14,660 bases of DNA from contig JAICQE010000116.1 of NCBI GenBank assembly GCA_025938035.1, positions 1-14,660 of the forward strand, read 5' to 3'. This stretch comes from Vicinamibacteria bacterium. Its GTDB lineage: Bacteria; Acidobacteriota; Vicinamibacteria; Vicinamibacterales; UBA2999. Both the position numbers and the translations under genes were made by a program. Positions within the stretch are counted from its first letter, which is position 1. Each line of letters opens with the position of its first letter. Positions 1 to 8,973 of this stretch are shown here, piece after piece. The notes under the pieces were generated by a model, which worked only from the letters and a program-made list of their open reading frames with translations, ran no database searches and was not told the origin of the DNA.

Positions 1-2
1 GC

Positions 3-341
3 TCGCTCGCGGCGTCCGCGCGCAGCGGCGGCCGCCCGGTCGTCGTCAACATCTCGAGCGACGCCGCGGTGACTCCGTACGAGAACTGGGGCGCGTACGG
101 CGCGAGCAAGGCGGCACTCCACCATCTCAGCCGTATCTGGGACGCGGAGCTGACCAATGAGGGTATTCGCGTGGTCGCGATCGATCCGGGCGACATGGAC
201 ACGCCGCTGCACGCGCTGGCCGTGCCGGACGCCGATCGCTTGACGCTGAAGCAGCCGGAGACCGCTGCGCGGGAAATCGCCGATCAGATTGCGGTGCTGA
301 CAAATCCGGCTGAAGCCGGACTCCACGAGGTTGCCCAATGA
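3..341 (+). CDS. Short-chain dehydrogenase/reductase (SDR), 3' part only
   Basis: This is the C-terminal ~112 residues of a classical SDR oxidoreductase; its NAD(P)-binding N-terminus lies before the window, so no start codon is given. The frame is open from base 3 and reads GRPVVVNISSDAAVTP, then YGASKAAL, then VVAIDPGDMDTPLH. In the SDR family the Ser of NISS and the Tyr and Lys of YxxxK are the catalytic residues, and the PG motif closes the cofactor site; all are present. The substrate cannot be told from the sequence. The TGA stop overlaps the ATG of the next gene (ATGA, 338-341), so translation is probably coupled to the QueA-like protein. The same pairing suggests a shared pathway, but that is inference. 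Confidence 0.9.
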   Translation, partial: SLAASARSGGRPVVVNISSDAAVTPYENWGAYGASKAALHHLSRIWDAELTNEGIRVVAIDPGDMDTPLHALAVPDADRLTLKQPETAAREIADQIAVLTNPAEAGLHEVAQ

Positions 342-1402
342 ATGCTGCTACCGCTCCGCGGCAGGGCGCGAGGAGGGCGCGGCTGCTCGCCATCGACGAG
401 CACGGCCAGGTCTCCCATCGCCGTGCCGCGGATCTCCCCTCGCTGCTGGAATGCGGCGATCTGCTCGTCGCCAATGACGCGGCCACGCTGCCCGCCAGCC
501 TGCAGGGCACTCACCTGCGCACGGACCGGCCGGTGGAAGTTCGCCTGGCGGGCCGGCATTCGCTCGCCGCGCACGACGTCACGCGATTCACCGCGGTGCT
601 GTTTGGCGCCGGCGACTTTCGAACCCCGACGGAAAAGCGCCCCGATCCGCCGCGGCTTCAACCGGGGGACGAGCTGGCGTTAGGTCCGCTGCGCGCGGCG
701 GTGGTCCGGATGCTGAGTCACGGCCGGCTTATCGAACTGGCGTTCAACCATCCGCCGGCTGTCGTCTGGGAAGGCATCGCACGGCACGGCCGCCCCATCC
801 AGTACGCCTACGTGCCTGCGCCGCTGGCAATCTGGGACACGTGGACGAGCATCGCGGGCCGGCCGGTCGCGTTCGAGCCGCCATCGGCGGGATTCGTACT
901 CGACTGGGCCATGTTACGGGCGCTGCGATCGCGCGGCGTCCAGTTCGCCACCCTTACGCACGCCGCCGGGATCTCTTCGACGGGTGATGCGGAACTCGAC
1001 CGGCTGCTCCCGTTCGACGAGCCGTATTACATCCCGCGCTCGACCGCGGTGCTCGTCCGTCGGACGTTGAGGCGAGGAGGCCGGATCGTGGCTGTGGGAA
1101 CGACGGTCGTGCGGGCGCTCGAGCACGCCGCCCGCCTGCCGGGGTGGGTGCTGCCGGGACACGGAGTCGCCACGCAGCGAATCACTTCCCTGTCACACCT
1201 GCGCGTCGTGCACGCCATCGTCTCGGGGCTACACGAAGCCGGAAGCAGCCATTACGAGCTACTGCGGGCGTTTCAGGATGACCCGACGCTGCAGGAGATG
1301 ACCACTCAGGCAGAGGCGCGCGGATATCTGGCGCACGAGTTTGGTGACCTTGTATTCATCGCGCGCGGCCGAAACACGTTTAGCCGTAGACTAACCGCGT
1401 AA
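338..1402 (+). CDS. QueA-family protein (S-adenosylmethionine:tRNA ribosyltransferase-isomerase-like), divergent
   Basis: The 354-residue product has the QueA order of motifs: GDLLVANDAATLPASLQG (res. 40-57, compare canonical GDLLVxNDTRVxPARLxG), an SAG block at 183-185 where QueA has APTAGLHFT, PYYIPRST near 229-236, VAVGTTVVRALE (251-262), and a C-terminal TSLSHL...AFQ...GYLAHEFGDLVFI block (283-341). True QueA transfers the ribosyl group of SAM to preQ1-tRNA to make epoxyqueuosine. Here several normally conserved stretches are altered: PLPPYI is replaced by PIQYAYVPAP, THxGxGTF by THAAGISST, and TNFHLP by TSLSHL. The first ~20 residues of QueA (the YDLPxxLIAxxP part) are also missing. It may therefore be a paralog with another substrate. 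The ATG overlaps the SDR stop by 4 bp, and the cupin follows after 11 bp. Family membership is confident; the exact reaction is not. Confidence 0.85.
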   Translation: MNAATAPRQGARRARLLAIDEHGQVSHRRAADLPSLLECGDLLVANDAATLPASLQGTHLRTDRPVEVRLAGRHSLAAHDVTRFTAVLFGAGDFRTPTEKRPDPPRLQPGDELALGPLRAAVVRMLSHGRLIELAFNHPPAVVWEGIARHGRPIQYAYVPAPLAIWDTWTSIAGRPVAFEPPSAGFVLDWAMLRALRSRGVQFATLTHAAGISSTGDAELDRLLPFDEPYYIPRSTAVLVRRTLRRGGRIVAVGTTVVRALEHAARLPGWVLPGHGVATQRITSLSHLRVVHAIVSGLHEAGSSHYELLRAFQDDPTLQEMTTQAEARGYLAHEFGDLVFIARGRNTFSRRLTA

Positions 1403-1408
1403 AGGAGG
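1401..1408 (+). promoter_or_regulatory. Strong Shine-Dalgarno for the cupin gene
   Basis: AAAGGAGG lies 5 bases before the GTG at 1414 and overlaps the TAA stop of the QueA-like gene (1400-1402). It decides the GTG start of the cupin and argues for translation from the same mRNA. It is the clearest ribosome binding site in the window. Confidence 0.75.
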
Positions 1409-1413
1409 TCGTC

Positions 1414-1881
1414 GTGGCAACACGTCCATGGTCGGTCCGTGGCAGGCTGTCACTCGCCGCGGCTCTTCTCTTCGTCGCCGCCGCCGCGGGGGCGGCGCAG
1501 CAGGACGCACAGCGCGGCCAGGGCGGGGGCGCCGCCGCCGGCGGGCGCGGGAACTTCGCGGCGAATTTCACCGGCACCGTGGCCATTCAGCCTACTGAGG
1601 GGACGAACATGTCGCGGATCCGCTTCGAGGCGGGCGCCCGCACGAACTGGCACGTCCACACCGCGCCGCAGATTCTGCTGATCGAGGAAGGACGCGGGCG
1701 CTGGCAGGAACAGGGCGACGCGGTCAAGGAGCTGCCGATGGGACAGCCCGTGCTGACGAAGGCGAACGTGCCGCACTGGCACGGCGCCGCGCCGGACCAG
1801 GCCGCACTGCAATTCAGCGTCTACGCGGGCAAGCTCGAATGGCAGAAGCCGGTCACCGACGCGGAGTACAACGGGCGATAG
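1414..1881 (+). CDS. Secreted cupin-domain protein
   Basis: The 155-residue protein starts at a GTG with an excellent Shine-Dalgarno. Residues 1-28 form a signal peptide: Arg-containing n-region, LSLAAALLFVAAAA core, and a likely cut after AGA or GAA. A Gly/Ala/Arg-rich linker follows (30-47), then a single small cupin barrel. Motif 1 is GARTNWHVHTAPQILLIEEG (74-93), with H80, H82 and Q86 as likely metal ligands. Motif 2 is VPHWHGAAPD (119-128), with H121 or H123 as a further ligand. The NWHxH...Q...HWHGA pattern is that of the small metal-binding cupins related to the manganese-dependent hydroxynitrile lyase group, many of which have no known physiological substrate. The signal peptide puts it in the periplasm. 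It is probably the last gene of the SDR/QueA-like unit. Confidence 0.88.
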   Translation: MATRPWSVRGRLSLAAALLFVAAAAGAAQQDAQRGQGGGAAAGGRGNFAANFTGTVAIQPTEGTNMSRIRFEAGARTNWHVHTAPQILLIEEGRGRWQEQGDAVKELPMGQPVLTKANVPHWHGAAPDQAALQFSVYAGKLEWQKPVTDAEYNGR

Positions 1882-1888
1882 CGGACGT

Positions 1889-1908
1889 GGCACCGCTACA
1901 GCGGCGCC
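1889..1908. terminator. Possible hairpin between convergent genes
   Basis: The 40-base gap between the convergent cupin and DUF418 genes holds GGC-A-CCGC-TACA-GCGG-C-GCC, a stem of 3+4 pairs interrupted by one A/C mismatch, with a TACA loop. Its position would suit a shared terminator. There is no T-run on either side, so this is only a candidate. Confidence 0.3.
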
Positions 1909-1921
1909 CTGCGCAATCTGC

Positions 1922-3177
1922 TCAGGTCGTGGCCTCGCGCCGATCATCACGCCTGATCGACGCGACGCGTCCATAGGTGAGCGTTCGCCAGAGCCACTCG
2001 AGCGGACCGTAATTGAACCGCCGCAGCCAGAGCGGCGCCAGCAGCAGCAGCACGAACCACACCGCAACGGTGAGGATCAGCTGCTGCAGCCGATCGACGC
2101 TTCCGAACAGTCCCAGGCCATGGCCGTAGAAGATGGCCGTGCCGATGAGCGTCTCGAGGATGTAGCAGCTGAACGCGGTTCGGCCGACTGCGGCGAGCCG
2201 CGATGTCAGTCCGCGCGCAACGCCGGCCTGCCAGATCGTCATCAGCAACCCGATGTAACCGAGCGCTGCCAGAAGGCTGCCCCAGTAATTCCACTGCGGC
2301 GCAAAGAAGACAGCCTCGGGCAGCCGCCAGCCTGCCGCATGTAACCGTGAGAGTCCCAGTGCCGCGAGCGGCAGCCCGGTGGCGAGCGCCATCGCGGTCA
2401 GGACGGCGTATTGGCGCCGCGTCTTCCCGCCAGTCAGGACTGCCCACTTGAGAAGCGCCATGCCGAGCAGCATCAACCCGGACAGGCGCCAGAGGTCCCA
2501 GACGATGAAGTCCTGCAGGTGGAACTCCGCGGAGTAGCTCGCGCGCCAGGATTGCTGCGCCAGCCAGCCGCCCTTGAACGCAGCCGTCTCGTCGGCAACA
2601 TCGCCAGGCGACGGCTGCCAGTAGCTTTGCCACTCCGCCTTCAACTCGTCGGGAAAGTACGGCCAGCTGAATCCGGCTGTCAGCGCGCTTGCCATCGCCA
2701 CGCTCATCAGCAGAACGCCGACAACCGCGAGCGTCCGCGCCGACAGACGACGAGCGGGGTACACGAGCATTCCGCAGATGGCATAGGCGACCAGGATGTC
2801 GCCGTGCCACAGCAGGTACGCGTGAACGAGGCCGAAGACGAGCAGCCAGAACATTCGACGGTAGTGCAGGCGCGCGGACGCAACCCGCGTTGCTCGACAC
2901 GGCTCGTCATCAGCACAACGCCGGCGCCGAACAGCATGGAAAAGATCGTGATGAACTTGCTCTCCGCGAGCACCTCGATGGCGGACCACACAGCGAGGTC
3001 GCTGAACGACGGCTGGCCAAGCGCGTACGGGTTGGCAGTGGCCGCGTTCGGCATCGCGAACAGCTGCATGTTCACGAGGAGGATGCCGAGCACCGCGGCG
3101 CCGCGAATGATGTCGAGGGCCTGCAGGCGCCCGGCGTCGGCGGACGGAGGCGTCAGTAGTTCAGAAGCTCGAGCCAT
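1922..3177 (-). pseudogene. DUF418 family membrane protein, frame broken near 2872
   Basis: Two reading frames together make one DUF418 protein of about 418 residues, the usual size. The N-terminal frame starts with ATG at 3177 (MARASELLTPP) and reads RLQALDIIRGAAVLGILLVN, then FITIFSMLFGAGVVLMTSRVEQRGLRPR, which is the classic DUF418 opening. The continuation HYRRMFWLLVFGLVHAYLLW, GDILVAYAICGMLVYPARRL and the rest of the multi-spanning C-terminal part lie in another frame ending at 1922. The switch falls at about 2872 in a GCGCGC run; one missing base explains it. DUF418 proteins are polytopic inner-membrane proteins of unknown or transport-related role, distantly like membrane acyltransferases. 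The start overlaps the end of the transporter gene by 25 bp, so the two are co-transcribed. A sequencing or assembly error is as likely as a real mutation. Confidence 0.82.
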
Positions 3178-4616
3178 GGCGTGATCAAAAGCAGGTACAC
3201 CCCGATGAACATGACGCCCATGACGAGACCAAGCACCCAGAAGTCGCGGCGGCTGATGTATCCGCTGGCGTAGTAGATGACGCTCTGGCCGGACGCGTAG
3301 AACGTCAGGACACCGGTCAGTCCCAGCGAGTAGCCGAGCAGCAGCGACCAGCGCGTCGGCGAGATGGCGGTGATCGTAATCGCGACGCCGAGAAATACGG
3401 GCAGCAGCGTGGCCGTGTGTGCGGTGATGCTGGCAAAGAAGTAGTGGAGCACGTAGAACGTTCCAACGATGGCGACGATGGCAAGACCGATGGCCATGCC
3501 GGTGAACGTCGGCGCGGTTGCCTTGGCAAGCCAGCCGACGAATCCGGTCTCCGCGAGGCCGCCGGCGAGCGTGACCAGCGTGCCGAACCAGATCAGCACG
3601 TTCCACGCCTGCTTCTGACCGATCACCTCGTCCCAGGACACCACGCCGGAAAAGACCATCAGCAGGACGATCAGCACGGCGGTCAACGCAGGATCGATGT
3701 AATCCGTTGCGCCAATCCACAGCGCCAGCGCTGACCCGATCAACACGAACAGAATCAGTTCGCGCCGCGACATCGGCCCCATGGCGCGCAGCTCGCCGGC
3801 GGCCCAACGGGGCACCTCCGGCGCCGAACGGATCGACGGCGGATATATCACGTAGAGCACCAGCGGCGTCAGCGCCAGCAGCGCGAAGCCGACGGGCGCG
3901 AAGCCGAGGAACCACTGCAGCCACGAGATGCGAACACCGGCGGTCTTCTCGATGATGGTGATCGCCAGCGCGTTCGGCGCCAGCGCGGTGATGAACATGC
4001 TGCTGGTGACGAAGCTCACCGCCAGCGCGGTGTAGAGGAGGTACGCGCCCATCAGCCGCGCCGTACCGTCATGCGGCCGCGATCCGTACAGCTGCGGGAT
4101 ATGACTGACGACGGGATAGATCGTTCCCGCGCTGCGCGCCGTTGCGGACGGCGTGAACGGCGCGAACACCAGATCGGCCAGCGCGACGGCGTAGCCAAGT
4201 CCAAGCGTCCGGTGTCCGAGCAGCCGAACCAAATGGAGTGCCACGCGGCGTCCGAGTCCCGTCTGCGCGTAGCCGACCGTGAACATGAACGCCGCGAAGA
4301 TCAGCCAGACGATGGTGTTGCCGAAGCCGCTGAGCGCCCATTGCGCCGACGCCGCCGGCGTGTCACGCACCAGTCCGAGCACCGCTGCGGCGGTGACGCC
4401 GCCGAGGCCGATTGCCGCTGCCGGGATCGGCTCCGTGATGATCAGCGTGATGACGGTGACGAACAGCGCGAAGTAGTACCAGGCCGCCGCCGCCAGGCCG
4501 TCAGGTACCGGGGCCAGCGCAATCGCGCCGCCGAGGAGGCACGGCCCCACGACACGCGCAACGGCGGTGACCGGTTTTCCGCCGGTGACCCGAGACCCCC
4601 CTCCAACGGCCTGCAC
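3153..4616 (-). CDS. DASS-family anion transporter (CitT/TtdT/2-oxoglutarate-malate translocator type)
   Basis: The 487-residue, very hydrophobic protein has about 12 predicted membrane segments. It carries the two pseudo-symmetric DASS signature regions. The first is FTPSATARSAGTIYPVVSHI (154-173), which matches the CitT-type PSxTARSGGTIYPI motif. The second is FFASITAHTATLLPVFLGVA (393-412). The C-terminal TFYASGQSVIYYASGYI (438-454) followed by RRDFWVLGLVMG is also typical of the CitT branch. Known members exchange or import di- and tricarboxylates such as citrate, tartrate, 2-oxoglutarate or malate, either as antiporters or with sodium; the substrate here is not determined. The GTG at 4616 is the furthest possible start and has no good Shine-Dalgarno, so the true start may lie up to ~20 codons downstream, before the first membrane segment. 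It heads a two-gene unit with DUF418. Confidence 0.9.
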   Translation of the reverse strand: MQAVGGGSRVTGGKPVTAVARVVGPCLLGGAIALAPVPDGLAAAAWYYFALFVTVITLIITEPIPAAAIGLGGVTAAAVLGLVRDTPAASAQWALSGFGNTIVWLIFAAFMFTVGYAQTGLGRRVALHLVRLLGHRTLGLGYAVALADLVFAPFTPSATARSAGTIYPVVSHIPQLYGSRPHDGTARLMGAYLLYTALAVSFVTSSMFITALAPNALAITIIEKTAGVRISWLQWFLGFAPVGFALLALTPLVLYVIYPPSIRSAPEVPRWAAGELRAMGPMSRRELILFVLIGSALALWIGATDYIDPALTAVLIVLLMVFSGVVSWDEVIGQKQAWNVLIWFGTLVTLAGGLAETGFVGWLAKATAPTFTGMAIGLAIVAIVGTFYVLHYFFASITAHTATLLPVFLGVAITITAISPTRWSLLLGYSLGLTGVLTFYASGQSVIYYASGYISRRDFWVLGLVMGVMFIGVYLLLITPWLELLNY

Positions 4617-4880
4617 AGGCGCGCGAGATTAAAGGAAAACGGGCGGTAACACCAGGTGTCGGCGATTGCGACCTCCTGTTCCGTTCTCTGTAACGAGAGA
4701 CGACGCCGCCTACCCACTCGTGGCGGCGGTCGACCGACCGCAGAACGGCAGAACGAAACCTATGCGTCCGTCTTTCAATAACTTGTGCCGTCGCGGCCGG
4801 CCGCTCGGTGAGACGGCACATCATTTGCCATTCGTCGCTTCGAACGTGCGGTGGTGGACTTTTTTGATGGAACCTTTGCG
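4617..4880. other. Divergent intergenic region between transporter and sensor kinase genes
   Basis: This 264-base gap must hold the promoters of both divergent units. I see a 7-bp inverted repeat CGCCGCC (4704-4710) / GGCGGCG (4722-4728) around an 11-base loop, a smaller TCTCT/AGAGA stem just before it (4685-4700), and a 12-base palindrome GCGGCCGGCCGC (about 4794-4805). Weak AT-rich stretches at about 4628-4636 (- strand TTTAAT) and 4773-4781 (+ strand) could be -10 elements, but neither has a convincing -35. The 4704-4728 repeat could be an operator or mRNA leader structure; nothing identifies a binding protein. The reading frame of the kinase is also open upstream to a GTG at 4851. Confidence 0.35.
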
Positions 4881-7800
4881 ATGTCAGATGACCACGACTC
4901 CCGCCTGCAAGGGATAAAGGGCGGCGCCGATCCGGCGACACCGCCGCCGTTCGTCGTCGGCATCGGCGCGTCGGCCGGCGGTCTCGATCCACTGGTGCGC
5001 TTCTTCGACAACCTGCCCGAACGCACCGGCATGGCGTTCGTGATCGTCCAGCATCTGTCGCCGGACTTCCGCAGTCTGATGGATGAACTGTTGTCGCGCC
5101 ACACGACGCTGCCCATCCACCTGGTGGAAGACGGCATGCCGGTCGAACCCGATCACGTCTATCTGATCCCTGCGAAGAAGGAGATGATCATTTCCGGCGG
5201 CCGCCTGCTGTTGAGCGAGCGCAATCGCCAGCAGGAGCTCACCCTGCCGATCGACATGTTCTTCCGATCGCTGGCGCAGGACTGCGGCGATCGAGCGGTG
5301 GCGATCGTCCTGTCGGGCGGCGGCAGCGACGGCTCACGAGGCATCTGCCACGTTCATGACGCGGGCGGCCTCGTGCTCGCCCAGGATCTCGAGAGCGCGC
5401 AGTTTGACGGCATGCCGAAAGCCGCGATCGAGACCGGCGTGGTCGACGAGACGATGCCGCCCGAGGACATGCCGAACGTGCTGTTCGAGCGCGCCAGACG
5501 CGGTTCGGCAGCACCCGCGCCGAAACCGGAGGCCGGGCGCGAACCACGCGGACTCGAGGCGGTATACCGCCTGCTCGAAACCGAATACGGCATCGACTTC
5601 AATCATTACAAGCCGAGTACCGTGACGCGGCGGATCGAACGTCGCCTCGCCCTCGCCCAGTCGCCGAACATCGACGAATACCTGGCGCGCCTGCGCTCCG
5701 AGCGCGACGAGCTCGATGCGCTGTATCGCGACCTGCTCATCGGCGTGACGCGGTTCTTCCGCGATCCGGATGCGTTCGATCTGCTCGAGAAACGGATTCT
5801 GCCCGAGCTGCTGGCGCGCGAGCCGCGCACCACGCCGCTGCGTCTGTGGGTCGCGGGCTGCGCGACAGGGGAGGAAGCCTACTCCATCGCCATCGTGCTG
5901 CACGACCTCATGGCGACCCACGGCGACCGCGCAGTCAAGATATTCGCCACCGACGTCCACCGCGGGTCGCTCGAGCAGGCGGCACTCGCGGCCTACGGCG
6001 AGGATGCGGTTTCAAACGTATCGCCGGAGCGGCTGTCGCGATACTTCGCACAGGTCGGCAGCAGCTACCAGGTCGTCCCGGAGCTGCGGCAGATGATCGT
6101 CTTCGCGCAGCACAACGTGATCACCGACGCCCCGTTCACACGGCTCGATTTGATCACCTGCAGAAACCTGCTCATCTATCTGCAGCCGGCTGCCCAGCAG
6201 CGCGTGCTGTCGCATTTCCACTTCGCCCTGAACCAGAGGGGCGTGCTGATGCTGGGGCCGTCCGAGACGCTGGGACCGCTGGCGGACGGTTTCGAGATCC
6301 TCGAAAAGGAATGGCAGCTCTATAGAAAGGGCAGCGAGGTGCGCATGCCGGTCGGCACGCGCCGGCCCGCGTCGATGGAGAACCGCGTCGCGATGCCGGC
6401 GATGACCCCGCCGCGACACTCGCTCGGTCAGCTGCTGTCGGTCTACGACGCGCTGCTCGAGGAGACGATGCCGCCAAGCCTGATCGTCAACGAGCGCGGC
6501 GAGCTCGTTCACGTCCTCGGCGGCGCCTCGCGCGTCCTTCGCGTCCGCGACGGACGGCAGAGTCTGGAGGTGCTCGATCTCGTCGACGCGGAACTGAAGA
6601 TGATCCTCGCCGGCGGGATCAAACGCGCGCTGGCCGAGCGATCGTCCGTCGTGTTCAATGGCGTCCGTGTTCCGGCGGACGATCGTGTCTACCGCGTAAC
6701 GATGCGGACGATTGCCGGCCGCGGCGCCGGCCGCTACGTGGTGGTGTCGTTCGAGTCGGGTGCGTCCGAGCAGCGCCCCCCAGCCGACGCGCCGATTCAG
6801 ATTGACGTCGATCGCGTGTCGCAGCAGCAACTCGCCTCGCTCGAGGCCGAATTGGGGACCACCAAGGAGAGCCTGCAGGCGGCCATCGAGCAGCTCGAGG
6901 CCAGCAACGAGGAGCTGCAGGCGTCGAACGAGGAACTGCAGGCGTCGAACGAGGAACTGCAGAGCACGAATGAGGAGCTCCAGAGCGTGAACGAGGAGCT
7001 CTACACCGTCAATGCCGAGTACCAGCGGAAGATCGCGGAGCTGACCGAACTCACCAACGACATGGACAACCTCCTGGCCAGCACCGAAGTCGGGACAATC
7101 TTCCTCGACGGTCAGCTACGCATTCGCAAGTTCACGCCGCAGGCGGCGGCCATCTTCGGCCTGGTGCCGCACGACGCCGGCCGTCCGATCGAGACGTTCG
7201 CGCACACGATGCACCACCCCGAGCTGGTCGACGATCTCAAGCGCGTGCTCGCCTCGGGGAAGGCGGTCGAGCGCGATCTTGCCGAGTTGAACGGACGGTC
7301 GTTCTTCCTGCGGCTGCTGCCCTATCGAGCGAAGGGCGTGGCCGACGGCGTCGTGCTGACGCTCATCGACGTCAGCGGTCTCAAAGCCGCCGAAGACGCG
7401 CTGTTCCATGAGCGATATCTGCTGAACAGCCTGTTGCTCACCGTGCCCGACGCCATCTACTTCAAGGACACCCGCGGCCGGTTCATTCGCGTCAACCCCC
7501 CGATGGCGGCCAGGCTCGGCGTCGCCGAACCGGCCGATCTCATCGGTAAGACGGCGTTCGATCTGCCCGATCAGAATGCCGCGATGGCCTTACACCGCGA
7601 AGACGAAGCCGTGCTGCGCACCGGTCAGCCGCAGCACTACCGGCTCGAGCCGCGCACCACCGCCGACGGAACCGGCGGGTGGGACCTGGTGACGCGCCTG
7701 CCGCTCGTCGATCGCGGCAACGCCATCGTCGGCGTGATCGCCATCTTCCGCGACGTCACCGAGCAGATCCGGGCGAAGGCAAAGATCGACGACGAAGTAC

Positions 7801-8948
7801 GGCGCCGGGATCAATTCCTCGCCATGCTCTCGCACGAGCTGCGGAACCCGTTGGGAGCGGTCGTGACGGCGACAGCGATGCTGAAGGGCGTCGAGGCACC
7901 AAACGGCATCGGAGAGCGGGCGGTGAACGTGCTCGAACGGCAATCGCGGCAGATGGCGCGGCTGCTCGATGATCTGCTCGAGGTCAGCCGCGTGACGCAG
8001 AACAAGATCGAGCTGCGGCGCCGCACAGTCGACCTGCGGCTGGTTGCCGCGGAGGCCGCCGACGCGGTCCGCCCGCAGATGGACGACAAGGAGCTGGACT
8101 TCGCGGTCGATCTCGACCCCGAGCCGGTCTGGGTGTATGGCGACGCGGCGCGCCTGCAGCAAGTCCAGATCAACCTGCTCAGCAACGCGGCCAAGTACAC
8201 GGCACGTGGCGGCCGTGTCACGCTGCGGGTCTGCCACGAAGCAAACGGCGCAGTCATCCGTGTATCGGACAACGGCGCCGGCATCCCGCCGCAGCTGCTC
8301 GAATCCGTGTTCGACCTGTTCGTGCAGGCGGACCACACGCGCGACCATTCGAACGGCGGACTCGGCGTCGGCCTGACGCTGGCGCGCGCGCTGGTGGAAA
8401 TGCACGGCGGCACCGTCAGCGCTCGCAGCGATGGCGACGGCGCCGGCAGCGAGTTCTCGGTCCGGCTGCCGTTAACCACGAGCGCCGATCTGCCGCAGAT
8501 ACCGGACAGTACCCCGCTGTCTGCGCCACCGTCAGGGACGCCGGTCGTCGTGGTCGAAGACAACGCCGACAGCCGCGAGATGCTGTGCACCATGCTGACG
8601 CACGCGGGCCTCTCCTGTCACGGCGCCGCCGACGGCACCGCGGGCCTGCGCCTCGTCGACGAGATCGCACCGGCCATCGTCATCCTCGACGTCGGGCTGC
8701 CCGGGCTCGACGGGCTCGACGTGGCGCGGCGCATTCGCGCGAATCCGCAGCACAGGGGCGTCCGGCTCATTGCCCTGACCGGCTACGGCCAGAACCGTGA
8801 CCGTGCGGCGACGACAGCGGCCGGCTTCGACTACCACCTGGTCAAGCCGGTGCAGCCAGGCGAGCTGCTGGCGCTGCTCGCCCGGCTGCAGGCGTCATTC
8901 GCCTCCGCTTCAGACGACGCCGGCGCGGTATCACCCTCCGCTACGTGA
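4881..8948 (+). CDS. CheB-CheR-PAS-histidine kinase-receiver fusion protein
   Basis: From the ATG at 4881 the product has ~1355 residues; a GTG at 4851 in frame would add ten, but it lacks a Shine-Dalgarno. Domains in order: CheB methylesterase (23-202) with Ser31 in GASAGG, His58 in QHLSPD and Asp150 in GGGSDGS; CheR methyltransferase (225-480) with the SAM motif [12 protein letters not shown] (324-335) and TCRNLLIYL; a degenerate PAS-like stretch (~525-625); a coiled coil (645-728) of NEELQ heptads; two PAS regions (~732-835 and ~845-965); HisKA with SHELRNP, phospho-acceptor His985; HATPase with N1102, DNGAG (1130-1134) and GGLGVGL (1159-1165); and a receiver (1221-1337) with E1226/D1227, D1270, T1300 and K1322. 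It is a cytoplasmic hybrid sensor kinase that may methylate and demethylate receptor-like partners. No chemotaxis genes lie nearby, and the CheB part lacks its usual N-terminal receiver. Confidence 0.93.
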   Translation: MSDDHDSRLQGIKGGADPATPPPFVVGIGASAGGLDPLVRFFDNLPERTGMAFVIVQHLSPDFRSLMDELLSRHTTLPIHLVEDGMPVEPDHVYLIPAKKEMIISGGRLLLSERNRQQELTLPIDMFFRSLAQDCGDRAVAIVLSGGGSDGSRGICHVHDAGGLVLAQDLESAQFDGMPKAAIETGVVDETMPPEDMPNVLFERARRGSAAPAPKPEAGREPRGLEAVYRLLETEYGIDFNHYKPSTVTRRIERRLALAQSPNIDEYLARLRSERDELDALYRDLLIGVTRFFRDPDAFDLLEKRILPELLAREPRTTPLRLWVAGCATGEEAYSIAIVLHDLMATHGDRAVKIFATDVHRGSLEQAALAAYGEDAVSNVSPERLSRYFAQVGSSYQVVPELRQMIVFAQHNVITDAPFTRLDLITCRNLLIYLQPAAQQRVLSHFHFALNQRGVLMLGPSETLGPLADGFEILEKEWQLYRKGSEVRMPVGTRRPASMENRVAMPAMTPPRHSLGQLLSVYDALLEETMPPSLIVNERGELVHVLGGASRVLRVRDGRQSLEVLDLVDAELKMILAGGIKRALAERSSVVFNGVRVPADDRVYRVTMRTIAGRGAGRYVVVSFESGASEQRPPADAPIQIDVDRVSQQQLASLEAELGTTKESLQAAIEQLEASNEELQASNEELQASNEELQSTNEELQSVNEELYTVNAEYQRKIAELTELTNDMDNLLASTEVGTIFLDGQLRIRKFTPQAAAIFGLVPHDAGRPIETFAHTMHHPELVDDLKRVLASGKAVERDLAELNGRSFFLRLLPYRAKGVADGVVLTLIDVSGLKAAEDALFHERYLLNSLLLTVPDAIYFKDTRGRFIRVNPPMAARLGVAEPADLIGKTAFDLPDQNAAMALHREDEAVLRTGQPQHYRLEPRTTADGTGGWDLVTRLPLVDRGNAIVGVIAIFRDVTEQIRAKAKIDDEVRRRDQFLAMLSHELRNPLGAVVTATAMLKGVEAPNGIGERAVNVLERQSRQMARLLDDLLEVSRVTQNKIELRRRTVDLRLVAAEAADAVRPQMDDKELDFAVDLDPEPVWVYGDAARLQQVQINLLSNAAKYTARGGRVTLRVCHEANGAVIRVSDNGAGIPPQLLESVFDLFVQADHTRDHSNGGLGVGLTLARALVEMHGGTVSARSDGDGAGSEFSVRLPLTTSADLPQIPDSTPLSAPPSGTPVVVVEDNADSREMLCTMLTHAGLSCHGAADGTAGLRLVDEIAPAIVILDVGLPGLDGLDVARRIRANPQHRGVRLIALTGYGQNRDRAATTAAGFDYHLVKPVQPGELLALLARLQASFASASDDAGAVSPSAT
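6900..7004 (+). repeat. 21-bp coding tandem repeat (NEELQ heptads)
   Basis: Five 21-base units encode [28 protein letters not shown] and SVNEELY. Units two (6921-6941) and three (6942-6962) are identical base for base, while the flanking units differ by synonymous and a few non-synonymous changes. The identical pair suggests a fairly recent duplication of one heptad. The protein segment is a linker coiled coil between the CheR and PAS-kinase parts. Confidence 0.85.
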
Positions 8949-8973
8949 TCGCGCCGCCGCTGCTGCCCTCCGG

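Noticed and set aside
2865..2885. Programmed frameshift in the DUF418 gene
   Set aside because: There is no X-XXY-YYZ slippery heptamer or stop codon near the junction, and DUF418 proteins are not known to use frameshifting. Error or mutation is simpler.
2411..3184. A 257-codon open frame on the + strand
   Set aside because: It is antisense to the DUF418 gene, which has clear family motifs. The product is charged, low in hydrophobic residues and without recognisable domains.
4704..4728. Rho-independent terminator in the 4617-4880 gap
   Set aside because: Both flanking genes start rather than end here, the loop is 11 bases and there is no T-run. It was kept only as a possible operator or leader structure.
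6012..8405. Long - strand frames (6012-6830 and 7590-8405)
   Set aside because: Both are antisense to the well-supported sensor kinase gene and encode His/Arg/Asp-rich chains typical of shadow frames.
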